From: Streptomyces pilosus
Lineage (GTDB): Bacteria; Actinomycetota; Actinomycetes; Streptomycetales; Streptomycetaceae
Reading direction: 5' to 3'
Length of the DNA: 64,000 nucleotides
Assembly (NCBI RefSeq): GCF_014649835.1
Contig: NZ_BMTU01000002.1
Location: 434,001-498,000 of the forward strand
The notes beneath the pieces are model-generated. The model did no database searches and was not told the DNA's origin. It worked only from the letters and a program-made list of their open reading frames with translations. Positions 1 through 7,570 of this stretch are shown here, piece after piece (within the stretch, counting starts at the first letter, position 1; each line of letters starts with the position of its first letter). A program made the position numbers and the translations under genes.

Positions 1-670
1 GGGGCGCGGTCAGGCTCAGGGTGAGGCTGCTCGACGCGCCGCCCGCGTGGTCGAGGACGAGATGGACCGTGTCGCCGGGCCCGTAGGCGGCCGCCGTCAC
101 CCGCCGCGGCTCGCCGAGCACCGGGAGCAGCACGGACAGGGCGTGCGGGCCCACGTCCCACAGCGCGCCCTTCTCCCGCCGCCACGGCGAGGCGGCGTAA
201 GGACTGCCCGCGTCGCCGAACACCGCCCCGAGCCAGTGCACCCGCCCCGTGAACCACCCTCCCCTACGCGCCTGTTCGGTGATCCATGCCTCCGCCTCGG
301 GCTGGAAACGGGTGGTGAAGAACACCACCGAGGCGACCTGGGCCTCCTCGGCGGCCTCGGCCACCGCCAGCCCTTCCTCGACCGTCGGCGCGAGCGGCTT
401 GTCGAGCAGCAGGTGGCATCCCGCCCGTGCCGCGCGCACCGCCAGCCCCGCCTGCACCGCCGGCGGCAGCGCGACGGCGACCGCGTCCACGTCGGCGAGG
501 AGGGCGTCGACGTCGTCGTAGGCCCGGGTGCCGTGCACGGCGGCCAGTTCCCCGGCGGCCTCGGGGCGCCGGCCCCAGACCCCGGCGAAGTCGACGTCCG
601 GGTGCCCGCTCAGCGCGGGGGCGTGTGCCACCCGCGCCCAGGGGCCGGTGCCGAGCAGTCCGATCCGCAT
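1..670 (-). CDS. Gfo/Idh/MocA family oxidoreductase (partial, 3' end off window)
   Basis: Probable NAD(P)-dependent sugar or inositol-type dehydrogenase. The N-terminus starts MRIGLLGTGPWARVAHAPAL, a Rossmann fold with the GxGxWA form common in Gfo/Idh/MocA proteins. It continues with the usual VDAVAVALPP strand and a DKPLAPT motif, where the Lys of the D-K-P triplet is the conserved catalytic or cofactor-contacting residue of the family. About 223 residues are visible and the C-terminal substrate domain runs off the left edge. The ATG start is supported by the canonical first beta strand beginning immediately after it. The substrate cannot be told from sequence. The gene lies downstream of, and co-directional with, a VOC protein, separated by about 230 bp that carry tandem repeats. 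Confidence 0.85.
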   Translation of the reverse strand, partial: MRIGLLGTGPWARVAHAPALSGHPDVDFAGVWGRRPEAAGELAAVHGTRAYDDVDALLADVDAVAVALPPAVQAGLAVRAARAGCHLLLDKPLAPTVEEGLAVAEAAEEAQVASVVFFTTRFQPEAEAWITEQARRGGWFTGRVHWLGAVFGDAGSPYAASPWRREKGALWDVGPHALSVLLPVLGEPRRVTAAAYGPGDTVHLVLDHAGGASSSLTLSLTAP

Positions 671-780
671 GCCGCCGCCTCTCCCGCGGCCCGCTGCCGC
701 ACCGCTCGTCCCGCGCGCGCCGCGCCGGCCCGCCGCTCCGGGTCAGAACGATGATCCCTGCCGAAATCACCTGTCAACAG

Positions 781-864
781 CCCGGCTGCCCGGATACCTG
801 GGGCCGCCACCCGGCTGCCCAAATATCTGGCCGCCGCCCGGTTGTCCGAAGACCTGGGGCCGCC
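781..864. repeat. three imperfect tandem 27-29-bp direct repeats
   Basis: Units lie at 781-809, 810-836 and 837-864. Each begins CCCGGYTGYCC, has an AT-richer core (for example AAATATCTGG in unit 2) and ends in a GGCCGCC-like block. They fill much of the gap between the VOC gene and the start of the oxidoreductase, 110-195 bp upstream of its start codon. Unit length varies by one or two bases, so they are not a coding repeat in one fixed frame. They could be iterated regulator sites or a slippage product. No gene is visible in this gap. Confidence 0.6.
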
Positions 865-900
865 CCCGGTGCCGGGGGACCGGGGGCGCCGGCCCCGGGC

Positions 901-1314
901 TCAGCCCTCGTGCTGGTTGATGTTGACCATCCAGGGAACGCCGAAGCGGTCGGTGCACATGCCGAACACGTCGCCCCACATCTGCTTCTCCAGCGGCACG
1001 GACACCGAGCCGCCGTCGGACAGCCGCTCCCAGTAGCGCCGCAGCGAGCTCTCGTCCTCACCGCTGATGCTCACGGCGAAGTTGTTCCCCGCGGCGTACT
1101 CCATGCCCGGCGGAGTGTCCGCGCCCATGAGGGTGAAGCCGTCGGTGGTCGTCAGCATGCCGTGCATGATCTTGTCGGAGCCCTCGGCGCCGGGCTGCCC
1201 GGCGTCACCGAAGGTGTTGAGGCGCAGCTCACCCCCGAACACCTCCTTGTAGAACTCCATCGCCTGCCGGGCGTGCCCGTCGAAACTCAGATACGGGTTG
1301 AGGAGCGAGCCCAT
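901..1314 (-). CDS. VOC-family (PhnB/YjdN-like glyoxalase-fold) protein
   Basis: A 137-residue single-domain protein of the PhnB-type vicinal oxygen chelate fold. Characteristic segments are NPYLSFDGHARQAMEFYKEV at the N-terminus, GGELRLNTFGD, a central HGMLTTTDGFTLMGAD strand, and a C-terminal DRFGVPWMVNI block. Members are widespread in actinomycetes and are usually annotated only as glyoxalase/bleomycin-resistance-like, and many have no proven activity. The ATG at 1314 is preceded by a clear AGGAGG ribosome binding site. The open frame extends further upstream but without family-like sequence. The enzymatic role is unknown. Confidence 0.85.
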   Translation of the reverse strand: MGSLLNPYLSFDGHARQAMEFYKEVFGGELRLNTFGDAGQPGAEGSDKIMHGMLTTTDGFTLMGADTPPGMEYAAGNNFAVSISGEDESSLRRYWERLSDGGSVSVPLEKQMWGDVFGMCTDRFGVPWMVNINQHEG

Positions 1315-1407
1315 CGATGCCTCCTGGAACGTGCGAAAGGTCGGCTGCGCGCAGGCTAACGCCGGGCGCCGGCCTCCGCGCGGCGACCGGTGGAGGGCCG
1401 GTCCCGA

Positions 1408-1836
1408 TTCAGTGCCCCGCCCGGGCAAGTCCACGGTGCTCGACCCCGTCATCGGCTTCATCCGGCCGACCTCCGGCCGACTGCTGCTCGACGGCACCGA
1501 CATGACTCGACGGCACCGACATGAACAGCCTCGACCTGCGCACCTACCGGCGCTTCCTGTCGGTGGTGCCCCGGGAGTCCATCCTGTTCGACGGCACGGT
1601 CAGGGAGAACGTCGCCTACGGCATGGACGACGCCGACGAGGAGACGGTGCGCGCCGCGCTGCGCGACGCCAACGCGCTGGAGTTTCGCCGACCGGCTGCC
1701 CCGGGGCCTCGCCACCCTCGTCGGGGAGCGCGGCGCCCGGCTGTCCGGCGGCCAGCGCCTCGCCATCGCCTGCGCCGGGGAACCGCTGCGCCGCGGCGGG
1801 CCCTACACGGACCTGCACAGCGGGCAGGTGGCCTGA
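1408..1836 (+). pseudogene. decayed ABC exporter ATP-binding domain (pseudogene)
   Basis: A remnant of an MsbA/MdlB-type exporter NBD spread over three frames. It begins at a bare Walker A tail (GKSTVLDPVIG), continues through PTSGRLLLDGTDM, then breaks. The rest (LDLRTYRRFLSVVPRESILF and VRENVAYG) is in another frame, and the signature piece GERGARLSGGQRLAIA is in a third. Visible lesions are a 19-bp tandem duplication (1487-1505 and 1506-1524), a one-base insertion in the TTT at about 1684-1686, and a deletion between LSGGQRLAIA and a short C-terminal tail (RRGGPYTDLHSGQVA) that removes Walker B and the H-loop. The membrane domain is absent. This is a dead gene fragment, not a functional transporter. 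Confidence 0.85.
1487..1524 (+). repeat. 19-bp perfect tandem duplication inside the ABC pseudogene
   Basis: Two adjacent identical 19-bp copies (1487-1505 and 1506-1524), each CTCGACGGCACCGACATGA. Because 19 is not a multiple of three, the duplication shifts the ABC reading frame exactly where the protein similarity changes frame. Confidence 0.9.
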
Positions 1837-1997
1837 CGCCCCCGCCGTCCGGGGCGGCGCGGGGGACACCCTCACCTCCCCACCGGCGCGACCGGCCGGG
1901 TGCGCATGTTTTCGGTCAATTGCCGCCACATGGGCACAGGGGTGAGTGCTTCCGCCAGGTGGGGGCATACGCAGCGGAAACCAGAAAGGGGCGCTTC

Positions 1998-2261
1998 GTG
2001 CTCGTACCGGACCCCAAGGTCGTCAGGCAGCTTCTGACGACGTACGCGTCGCTGCGGATCGCGCAGGCCGAGCGGCACTCGCCGACGGCCGCGCGTGAAC
2101 TCGAGGACGTCAGCTACACGCTCTGCGTGATGATGGCGACGTCCCGCATCGACGAGGCCATCGCGCGGGCGGACGCCCTGCTGGTCCGTCCCGTGCCCGG
2201 GTCCACGCCCGGCCGGACGCCCGAGGCGGACGGCGGGACCGGCCTGTCCCTGGCCGTTTGA
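1998..2261 (+). CDS. DUF5133-type small protein
   Basis: An 87-residue protein starting MLVPDPKVVRQLLTTYASLR, followed by a conserved-looking helical block (ARELEDVSYTLCVMM) and DEAIARADALL, then a low-complexity tail. This matches my memory of the Streptomyces DUF5133 family, which has no known function. The GTG at 1998 is preceded by GAAAGGGG and fixes the family N-terminus; in-frame sequence further upstream is the tail of the pseudogene region and is not family-like. It converges on the GlxA-type regulator with only about 23 bp between the stop codons. Confidence 0.8.
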   Translation: MLVPDPKVVRQLLTTYASLRIAQAERHSPTAARELEDVSYTLCVMMATSRIDEAIARADALLVRPVPGSTPGRTPEADGGTGLSLAV

Positions 2262-2284
2262 GCCGCGGGCGGCGGGCGCGCCGG

Positions 2285-3253
2285 CTAGGAGACGCCCGCG
2301 GTGGCGGCGCGCCGCCCGTGGAACGACGAGCGGTAGGCGTACGGAGTGGTGCCCACCACCTTGCGGAACCGTTCACGGAACGCCGTGGGCGAGCCGAAAC
2401 CGGCCTGCCGGGCGATCCGTTCGATCGTGTGGTCGCTGTTCTCCAGCAGGTACTGGGCGCGCCGCACCCGGGCCCGCAGTAGCCACTGCAACGGCGTGGT
2501 GCCCGTCTGTTCCCGGAACCGGCGGCTGAACGTGCGCTCGCTCATGCCGGCGCGGGCCGCCAGTGCCCCGAGGGTGACCTCGTGCGCCAGGTTGTCCTCG
2601 ATCCACTCCAGCAACGGTTCGAGAGCGGACCCGCGCGGCACGGGCGGATGGTCGTGCACGATGAACTGGGCCTGCCCTCCCTCCCGTTCGAGGGGCATCA
2701 CCGACATCCGGGCCGCGTCCGCGGCCACGGCCGAGCCCAGATCCCGCCGGATCATGTGCAGGCACATGTCCAACGCGGCGGCGGCACCGGCCGAGGTGAG
2801 GATCCTGCCGTTGTCGACGTAGAGCACGTCCGGCTCCACGTCGACCAGCGGGAAGGCGTGCGCCAGCCGGCCGGCGGCCACCCAGTGCGTGGTGGCGCGC
2901 AGGCCGTCCAGCAGTCCCGCCTCCGCCAGTACGAAGGCACCCACGCACACCGAGGCGATACGGGTCCCGGCTTCGGCCGCCTGCCGCAGTGCGGCGACGA
3001 CGGCGGGGGAGAGCGGGGTCTCGTCGGTGCGGCCCGGGACGATGACCGTGTCGGCGTCCGCGAGCGTCTCCAGGCCACGGTCGACCCGCAGGGTGAAACC
3101 GCCGTCCGCGGCCACCTCCGGCCGCTCGGCGCACAGCCGCACCCGGTAGGGACTCCGGCCGTCGGGCAGCCGGGTCCAGTCGAAGACCTGCATCGGCGCC
3201 GCCATGTCGAACGGCACGACCCCATCGAGAACCAGAATCGCCACGGAGTGCAT
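2285..3253 (-). CDS. GlxA-type transcriptional regulator (DJ-1/PfpI + AraC HTH)
   Basis: About 322 residues. The N-terminal half is a DJ-1/PfpI-like domain (MHSVAILVLDGVVPFDMAAP, then IASVCVGAFVLAEAGLLDG, the nucleophile-elbow region with a Cys). The C-terminal half is an AraC/XylS double helix-turn-helix (RAGMSERTFSRRFREQTG; IARQAGFGSPTAFRERFRKV). This is the GlxA/FtrA architecture, a transcription activator in which the amidase-like domain usually senses a ligand. The ATG at 3253 was chosen because the beta strand of the PfpI fold starts directly after it, although the frame stays open upstream. The divergent neighbour is a DUF2269-like membrane protein, a plausible target. Confidence 0.9.
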   Translation of the reverse strand: MHSVAILVLDGVVPFDMAAPMQVFDWTRLPDGRSPYRVRLCAERPEVAADGGFTLRVDRGLETLADADTVIVPGRTDETPLSPAVVAALRQAAEAGTRIASVCVGAFVLAEAGLLDGLRATTHWVAAGRLAHAFPLVDVEPDVLYVDNGRILTSAGAAAALDMCLHMIRRDLGSAVAADAARMSVMPLEREGGQAQFIVHDHPPVPRGSALEPLLEWIEDNLAHEVTLGALAARAGMSERTFSRRFREQTGTTPLQWLLRARVRRAQYLLENSDHTIERIARQAGFGSPTAFRERFRKVVGTTPYAYRSSFHGRRAATAGVS

Positions 3254-3441
3254 GAACCTCACGATAGACGGGTTCCCGCCACACCCCGGAACGGACGCGT
3301 CGGGGCGGCGGCACACCGGCACCGTGGTGGGAGGTGTTGGCGAGAACCCGTGGAAACGTGTCGTTCCGGCCTCTGGGTGATCATCCGGCGGACTCCTAAC
3401 GTGGGCCCGGCACCGCCGACCGCACCAAGGAAAGAGCCCCG

Positions 3442-3915
3442 GTGACGAAGTTCCTGCTGTCCCTCCACGTCCTGGCCGCCATCATCGCCATCGGTCCCGT
3501 GACCGTCGCGGCCAGCATGTTCCCGCCCGCAGTGCGCCGGGCCGCCCCCGGGGAGGGTGACGGGCCCGACCCGAAGGCGGTCACGACCGTCGCACTGCTC
3601 CACCGCATCTGCCGGGTCTACGCCCGCATCGGGATCGCCGTGCCGCTCCTCGGCCTCGCCACCGCCCTCGCGATGGGCGTCCTGGGCGACGGCTGGCTCA
3701 TCGCCTCGATCGCCCTGACCGCGGTGGCCGCCGGAACGCTGCTCGCCTTCGTGCTGCCCCGTCAGGACGAACTCCTCGGACAGGTGAGCGAACACCGGTC
3801 CGTCGACCGGCGGATCACCGTCCAACTCGCGATGTTCACCGGGGCGTTCAACCTGCTCTGGGCCACCGTCACCGTCCTGATGATCGTGCGCCCCGGCTCC
3901 ACGACGGGCGCCTGA
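3442..3915 (+). CDS. DUF2269-like integral membrane protein
   Basis: A 157-residue membrane protein with four predicted hydrophobic helices: an N-terminal LSLHVLAAIIAIGPVTVAAS helix carrying the H and G pattern of DUF2269-type proteins, two central helices around PLLGLATALAMGVLGDG and IASIALTAVAAGTLLAFVLP, and a C-terminal LLWATVTVLMIV helix. No catalytic motif is visible and the function is unknown. The GTG start lies about 10 bases after an AAGGAAAG ribosome binding site. It is transcribed divergently from the GlxA-type regulator across a 188-bp gap, so it may be under that regulator's control. Confidence 0.75.
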   Translation: MTKFLLSLHVLAAIIAIGPVTVAASMFPPAVRRAAPGEGDGPDPKAVTTVALLHRICRVYARIGIAVPLLGLATALAMGVLGDGWLIASIALTAVAAGTLLAFVLPRQDELLGQVSEHRSVDRRITVQLAMFTGAFNLLWATVTVLMIVRPGSTTGA

Positions 3916-4009
3916 CCGCCCGGAACGCCCACTTCACCGCGAACGGACGCCTACACTCGGCAGTCGCGACCCCGCACCGGGGCCGCCGAGAAGAAAGGCA
4001 CGTTGACGG

Positions 4010-4225
4010 GTGTTCCAGGATTCCCCCATCTACGACCGACTCATCGCGGAGCAGGGCGACGTGCCCGCACAGGTCCGCCGCGAAGCCGAACGCGTGAGCA
4101 GGGAACTGGAGCTGGTCATGCGGCCCCTGCAGTCCCCGGGTTACGGCCCCGGCCTCGACCGGCCGCACGCGCCGGGCAACGGCTGGCAGCGCACCGCCCT
4201 GCTGCCCGGACCGCGGCCGCACTGA
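4010..4225 (+). CDS. small conserved Streptomyces protein of unknown function
   Basis: 71 residues, starting MFQDSPIYDRLIAEQGDVPA, then an amphipathic charged helix (QVRREAERVSRELELVM) and a Pro/Gly-rich tail. I recognise this sequence type from Streptomyces genomes but know no function. The start is a GTG about 11 bases after AAAGG. A TTG seven bases upstream is in a different frame whose product looks like a shadow. It is convergent with the ATP-grasp ligase (21 bp between the genes), and nothing in its tail resembles a graspetide core. Confidence 0.65.
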   Translation: MFQDSPIYDRLIAEQGDVPAQVRREAERVSRELELVMRPLQSPGYGPGLDRPHAPGNGWQRTALLPGPRPH

Positions 4226-4246
4226 CCGTCCGGCGGTGACGTCCCC

Positions 4247-5230
4247 TCAGCACACCGTGGTCCCCGCCCCGTTGAGCTTCGCGGGTTCCTCGGGAACGGG
4301 GCGGGACAGCCACTCGGCGATGCTCCGCGCGATCGGCTGTTCCGTCTCCACCTCCACGAACCCGAACTGCCCCGACTGGTTGCACTCCAGGAACCACCAC
4401 GTCCCGTCCGCGTCCTCGGCGAAGTCGAAAGCCCCGTAAGCCAGTTCGGCCTGGCGCAGATAGGTGAGCACCGCATCCGCGGTGCGTGCCGGGACCTCGA
4501 CCGGCTCCCAGGGCGACCCGGGCGCGGCGAACCGCACGTCCACCTCCTGCGGGTCCGCGTCCGGGGACGTGGCCTTCCGCGCGGCCAGCAACCGCTCACC
4601 CACCGCGGTCAGCCGGATGTCCGCCCGCTTGGCGATCCGCCGCTGCAGCAGCGTCGGGCCGTACGCGACCGCCGAGAAGTCCGTGTCCGGAGCCACCCTG
4701 CTGGTCGGCACCGCACGCGGCGGATCCTGCGGATGCGCCCCCGACACCGGCTTGACCACCAGGTCCGGGAAACGCTCGGCGAACTCCCGCGCGGCGCGCG
4801 GGAACGTGGTGATCACGGTGGCCGGCACGGGCAGACCGCAACGCTGCGCCAGCCGCAGCTGCCACGGCTTGTGGCGCGCCTGCCGGGCCGCGTCCGGGTG
4901 GTTCATCCACCGCGCGTCGCAGCCCCGCAGCAAGCCGTAGAGCGCTTGCGAGGCCTCCTCCGACAGCCACGCCGACGGCTGCGGCGCTCGCGCGGCGGGG
5001 GTGCCGGGCCTGCGCACCCACACGGACCGCAGCCCGCCGATGCTCACCAGCCGCCCCCCGGCCGAGAGATGGCCGCGGAAGCGGCCGTGGACGAACTCGC
5101 CCGACAGCGAGACGCCACCGGTCAGGTCCGCGGGATCGAGGCGCACCACCGGCACGCCCGAGCCGTTCAGATGCACGACCACCATGTCGGCGGTCACATC
5201 CTCCTCACAGGTGAGGATCAGCACGGTCAT
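4247..5230 (-). CDS. tgmB: ATP-grasp ribosomal peptide maturase (graspetide ligase, TgmB-like)
   Basis: A 327-residue ATP-grasp ligase of the SAV_5884/TgmB type. It starts MTVLILTCEEDVTADMVVVH and has LDPADL and VWVRRPGTP in its N-terminal domain. KPWQLRLAQRCGLPVPAT, DLVVKPVSG and LLQRRIAKRADIRLTAVG form the ATP-grasp core, and FLECNQSGQFGFVE supplies the C-terminal metal/ATP-binding Glu-Cys-Asn element. Enzymes of this family form omega-ester or omega-amide links between Asp/Glu side chains and Ser/Thr or Lys in a precursor peptide. It sits 16 bp downstream of the candidate precursor in the same direction, with a weak ribosome binding site, so translational coupling is likely. No methyltransferase (TgmC/PIMT type) is adjacent. 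Confidence 0.9.
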   Translation of the reverse strand: MTVLILTCEEDVTADMVVVHLNGSGVPVVRLDPADLTGGVSLSGEFVHGRFRGHLSAGGRLVSIGGLRSVWVRRPGTPAARAPQPSAWLSEEASQALYGLLRGCDARWMNHPDAARQARHKPWQLRLAQRCGLPVPATVITTFPRAAREFAERFPDLVVKPVSGAHPQDPPRAVPTSRVAPDTDFSAVAYGPTLLQRRIAKRADIRLTAVGERLLAARKATSPDADPQEVDVRFAAPGSPWEPVEVPARTADAVLTYLRQAELAYGAFDFAEDADGTWWFLECNQSGQFGFVEVETEQPIARSIAEWLSRPVPEEPAKLNGAGTTVC

Positions 5231-5246
5231 GGTCTACGGTCCGCGT

Positions 5247-5438
5247 TCAGTCGTCGAAGTGGGTCTTGGAGCCCGCGGTGGACGTCGTCGTCCCCACCTC
5301 GCGCAACAGCGCGTGGTCGCAGGCCGCGATCCGACCGTCCCCGAGGACGTTCAACTGCATTCCGGAGTCATACGCGTACGGAGTGGCAACGGCCAACTCA
5401 ACTGCCGGACGTGCGTAGTTGAGCGCGAACGGTTGCAT
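5247..5438 (-). CDS. tgmA: putative graspetide precursor peptide (GRASP_targ/TgmA-like)
   Basis: A 63-residue precursor. The leader begins MQPFALNYARPAVELAV, with a PFAL-x-Y motif that probably contacts the ligase, followed by a YDSGMQLNVLGDGR block typical of this family. The C-terminal core is residues 50-63, TTTSTAGSKTHFDD, which offers seven hydroxyl acceptors, one Lys (58) and two donor acids (Asp62, Asp63). The ATG at 5438 follows a GAGGGAGAG ribosome binding site. It is immediately upstream of the ATP-grasp ligase. With only two core acids, at most two side-chain rings can form unless leader acids take part. Ring pattern and bioactivity are unknown. Confidence 0.88.
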   Translation of the reverse strand: MQPFALNYARPAVELAVATPYAYDSGMQLNVLGDGRIAACDHALLREVGTTTSTAGSKTHFDD

Positions 5439-5529
5439 CGTCTCTCCCTCGTCGGTGCTGCGCCGACCGAGCAACGGCCCACTGGGCGCCGCGGCTTGGT
5501 CCGCCGACTTCTTTTGGCTTCCAGAGACT

Positions 5530-5558
5530 TATACGAATCGAACGGGTGGTTGGTTTCC
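5530..5558 (-). promoter_or_regulatory. candidate ECF-type promoter of the graspetide operon
   Basis: On the minus strand GGAAAC (5558-5553) and CGTATA (5535-5530) are separated by 17 bp. This resembles the GGAAC/CGT pattern of ECF sigma promoters and would give a 5' leader of about 85 bases before the precursor ATG at 5438. It abuts the stop codon of the upstream membrane-protein gene. The match is short and visual only. Confidence 0.3.
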
Positions 5559-5885
5559 TTACGGAGCGTAGTCACCGGCGGGTTGCCGTCCCGGCCGCCG
5601 CGAGGACGCGGGGGACGGGGCCCTGCCGGAGGAGCCACGCATGGAGCGCAGTGCGAGAAGGAGGACGCCGATGTCATCCAGGTAGACCGGGTCGGGCAGC
5701 AGATCGGCCGGCAGCACCAGGTAGAGGATCGCGCCCCAGAACACCCAGCGCGGACCCGTGGGCAGACCCGCCCGCCGCAACTCCCGCCGCGTACGGACCA
5801 GTCGGACCAGGACGGCGACGGCGCCGGCCAGCACCGCGGCCGCGAGGACCGCGGCGGCGGTCAGCAGTACGGTGGTCGAGTCCAT
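5559..5885 (-). CDS. YkvA/DUF1232-like small membrane protein
   Basis: 108 residues. An N-terminal membrane helix (VLLTAAAVLAAAVLAGAVAV) is followed by a basic loop and a second hydrophobic segment containing YLVLPADLLPDPVYLDDIG, the YxxxPxDLxPD signature of DUF1232/YkvA proteins, and a short basic tail. Function is unknown. The ATG at 5885 has a strong GGAGGAGGG ribosome binding site. It lies upstream of the graspetide precursor on the same strand; the stop is about 120 bp before the precursor start, so read-through is possible but a separate promoter seems likelier. Confidence 0.8.
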   Translation of the reverse strand: MDSTTVLLTAAAVLAAAVLAGAVAVLVRLVRTRRELRRAGLPTGPRWVFWGAILYLVLPADLLPDPVYLDDIGVLLLALRSMRGSSGRAPSPASSRRPGRQPAGDYAP

Positions 5886-6133
5886 CGTCACTGCCCTCCT
5901 CCGGGTGAACCGGCGTGCCGCGGCCGGTCGCCGCGGCACAGCCTTCTCCGATCGGATGCCCGCTGACGGCCCCGGTATGGCGTCGGGGACCAGCCATGCG
6001 CGCACGCGTCCGATGCCCCGCCGCCTCCTCGTGAAACGCCGGATCCCCGCAGGTCATCCCGGTGGAGCAGTCGAGTGGCAACGATCTGCGGGGGCGCCTA
6101 GTAATGGTCATCAGCCTTCCCAGGGAGACGATC

Positions 6134-7426
6134 ATGACCACTTTCTCCACCTCGCCGCGCCCGGACGAACCGGTCATACCCCCCGAGGCGGCCGGCGCCG
6201 GGCCCGCCGCCCCGACGGCCAGCACGACCGGCACGCGCCATCCGGATCCGCCACGCGCACGGCCCCTGGTGGGCGACCGCGCGGATCCGGCGGACACCGT
6301 GCACCGCCGCGACCCGGTCGCCGCGGTCGATCCCGTGGACCCGCCCGGGCGGGCGCTGCCCGCCGAGCCGCCGCGCGCCGACGCCCCCGCGGCCGGGAAG
6401 CCCTACGGCGATCCGGTCAGCGACCTCGTGCACGCCGCCGTGGCGGACCGGCCGCTGGAAGAGGTCGTCGACCTGATCACCGCGCTGGAACGGTCGCCCG
6501 AGCACACCAGGGCCGTGGTCGACGCGCTGCGCGCCGCCGGGATCGACCGGTCCGTGGAGGACGTCACCCGTCTCGTCGCCCTCCTCACCCGGCCGCCCCG
6601 CGACGCCGCCAGCGCCGACGAGACCATCCGCGCGGCGGCGGCGCACCGCTCGGTCGAGGACGTGACCCTCCTGGTGGCACTGCTGCACGACGAGCCGCTG
6701 GCACCCCGCTGCCGCGAGGAGGCGCTGCGCGCCGCCGCGACCGGCCGCTCCGTCGACGAACTGGTCGAACTGATCGACCGCCTGGCCGTGCACCGGCCCG
6801 CCGAGCACCCGCGCCGTCCGGAACCGCCGGCACCCGGGCCGGATGCCGGGGACCCGCCGGCCGCGCCGGGCGAGCAGCGGCCCGGCGCGAGTGCGCCCGC
6901 CCCGCACAGCGGCCTCCGGGTCGGCCGCCGGCGTCCCCCCGCCCGCCTGACGCGGCCCGCGCGCCGGCGTCCCCGCATCGCCGCCCGCGACCGCACGCAC
7001 CGGCCCGTCGCCCTGCCCGTGGTCTGGTCGAGCTGGCTGGCCGCCGTGGCCCTCGCCGTGTGCGCGGTCACCCACTTCCCGCTGCAGCGCGACGGCGTCC
7101 CCCTCGGCCTGCACGCCTTCGCCGTCGGACTGTCGGTGCTCTGCACGGTGCTGGCGCTCGTCCTGGTCGTCCGTCCCGGTGCGCTGGTGCTGGCGGGAGC
7201 GCTCCTGGTCCCCGCGGTCCTGGCCGGCACCCATGCCTACGGCGGTTCCTATCCGTCGTCGGCCCTCTCCCGGGCGGTGGACCTCGCCCTGGCACCCGCC
7301 TGGCTCGCCACCTCCGCCGCCGTGGCCGCCGCACTGCTGGCACTGGCGGCCCTGGTCGTCCGTGTGGCCTCCCCCCTCCCCGGCACCCGCTGGTCCCCCT
7401 GGCCGTCCCCGAGCCCGACCGAGTGA
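6134..7426 (+). CDS. membrane protein with internal helical repeats, function unknown
   Basis: 430 residues. A disordered Pro/Ala-rich N-terminus is followed by four related helical units, each carrying a hallmark: RPLEEVVDLITALE, RSVEDVTRLVALLT, RSVEDVTLLVALLH and RSVDELVELIDRLA, about 30-35 residues apart. After a Pro/Arg-rich linker come four hydrophobic segments (around SWLAAVALAVCAV, LSVLCTVLALVLVV, LVLAGALLVPAVLAG and SAAVAAALLALAALVV). I do not recognise the family. The topology suggests a cytoplasmic repeat domain tethered to a membrane bundle. The ATG follows AGGGAGA. An in-frame ATG 72 bases upstream exists without a good ribosome binding site. Confidence 0.7.
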   Translation: MTTFSTSPRPDEPVIPPEAAGAGPAAPTASTTGTRHPDPPRARPLVGDRADPADTVHRRDPVAAVDPVDPPGRALPAEPPRADAPAAGKPYGDPVSDLVHAAVADRPLEEVVDLITALERSPEHTRAVVDALRAAGIDRSVEDVTRLVALLTRPPRDAASADETIRAAAAHRSVEDVTLLVALLHDEPLAPRCREEALRAAATGRSVDELVELIDRLAVHRPAEHPRRPEPPAPGPDAGDPPAAPGEQRPGASAPAPHSGLRVGRRRPPARLTRPARRRPRIAARDRTHRPVALPVVWSSWLAAVALAVCAVTHFPLQRDGVPLGLHAFAVGLSVLCTVLALVLVVRPGALVLAGALLVPAVLAGTHAYGGSYPSSALSRAVDLALAPAWLATSAAVAAALLALAALVVRVASPLPGTRWSPWPSPSPTE

Positions 7427-7570
7427 CGGACCGGGTCCCGGCGTTCCGCCCGGCGGGCGGCGGCTTCCCCGGCATCCCGGAGAGGGGTCCGGACCGGTCA
7501 CCGAGGCCGGAACGGCGCCCGGGGGCGGTGAGAGCGCCGCCCGCCCGCACGGGACGCCGGGGCGACCCCC

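Noticed and set aside
1521..1998. A fused ABC-DUF5133 protein from the continuous open frame
   Set aside because: The frame changes meaning after the ABC fragment at about 1684, passes through junk, and the DUF5133 protein has its own GTG and ribosome binding site.
4010..4225. The 71-residue protein as a second RiPP precursor
   Set aside because: It is convergent to the ligase, lacks the PF-x-L leader motif and has no Thr/Lys plus Asp/Glu core at its C-terminus.
4003..4239. TTG-started frame overlapping the 4010 gene
   Set aside because: The product is Arg/Pro-rich and unlike known proteins, whereas the GTG frame at 4010 gives a recognisable Streptomyces N-terminus.
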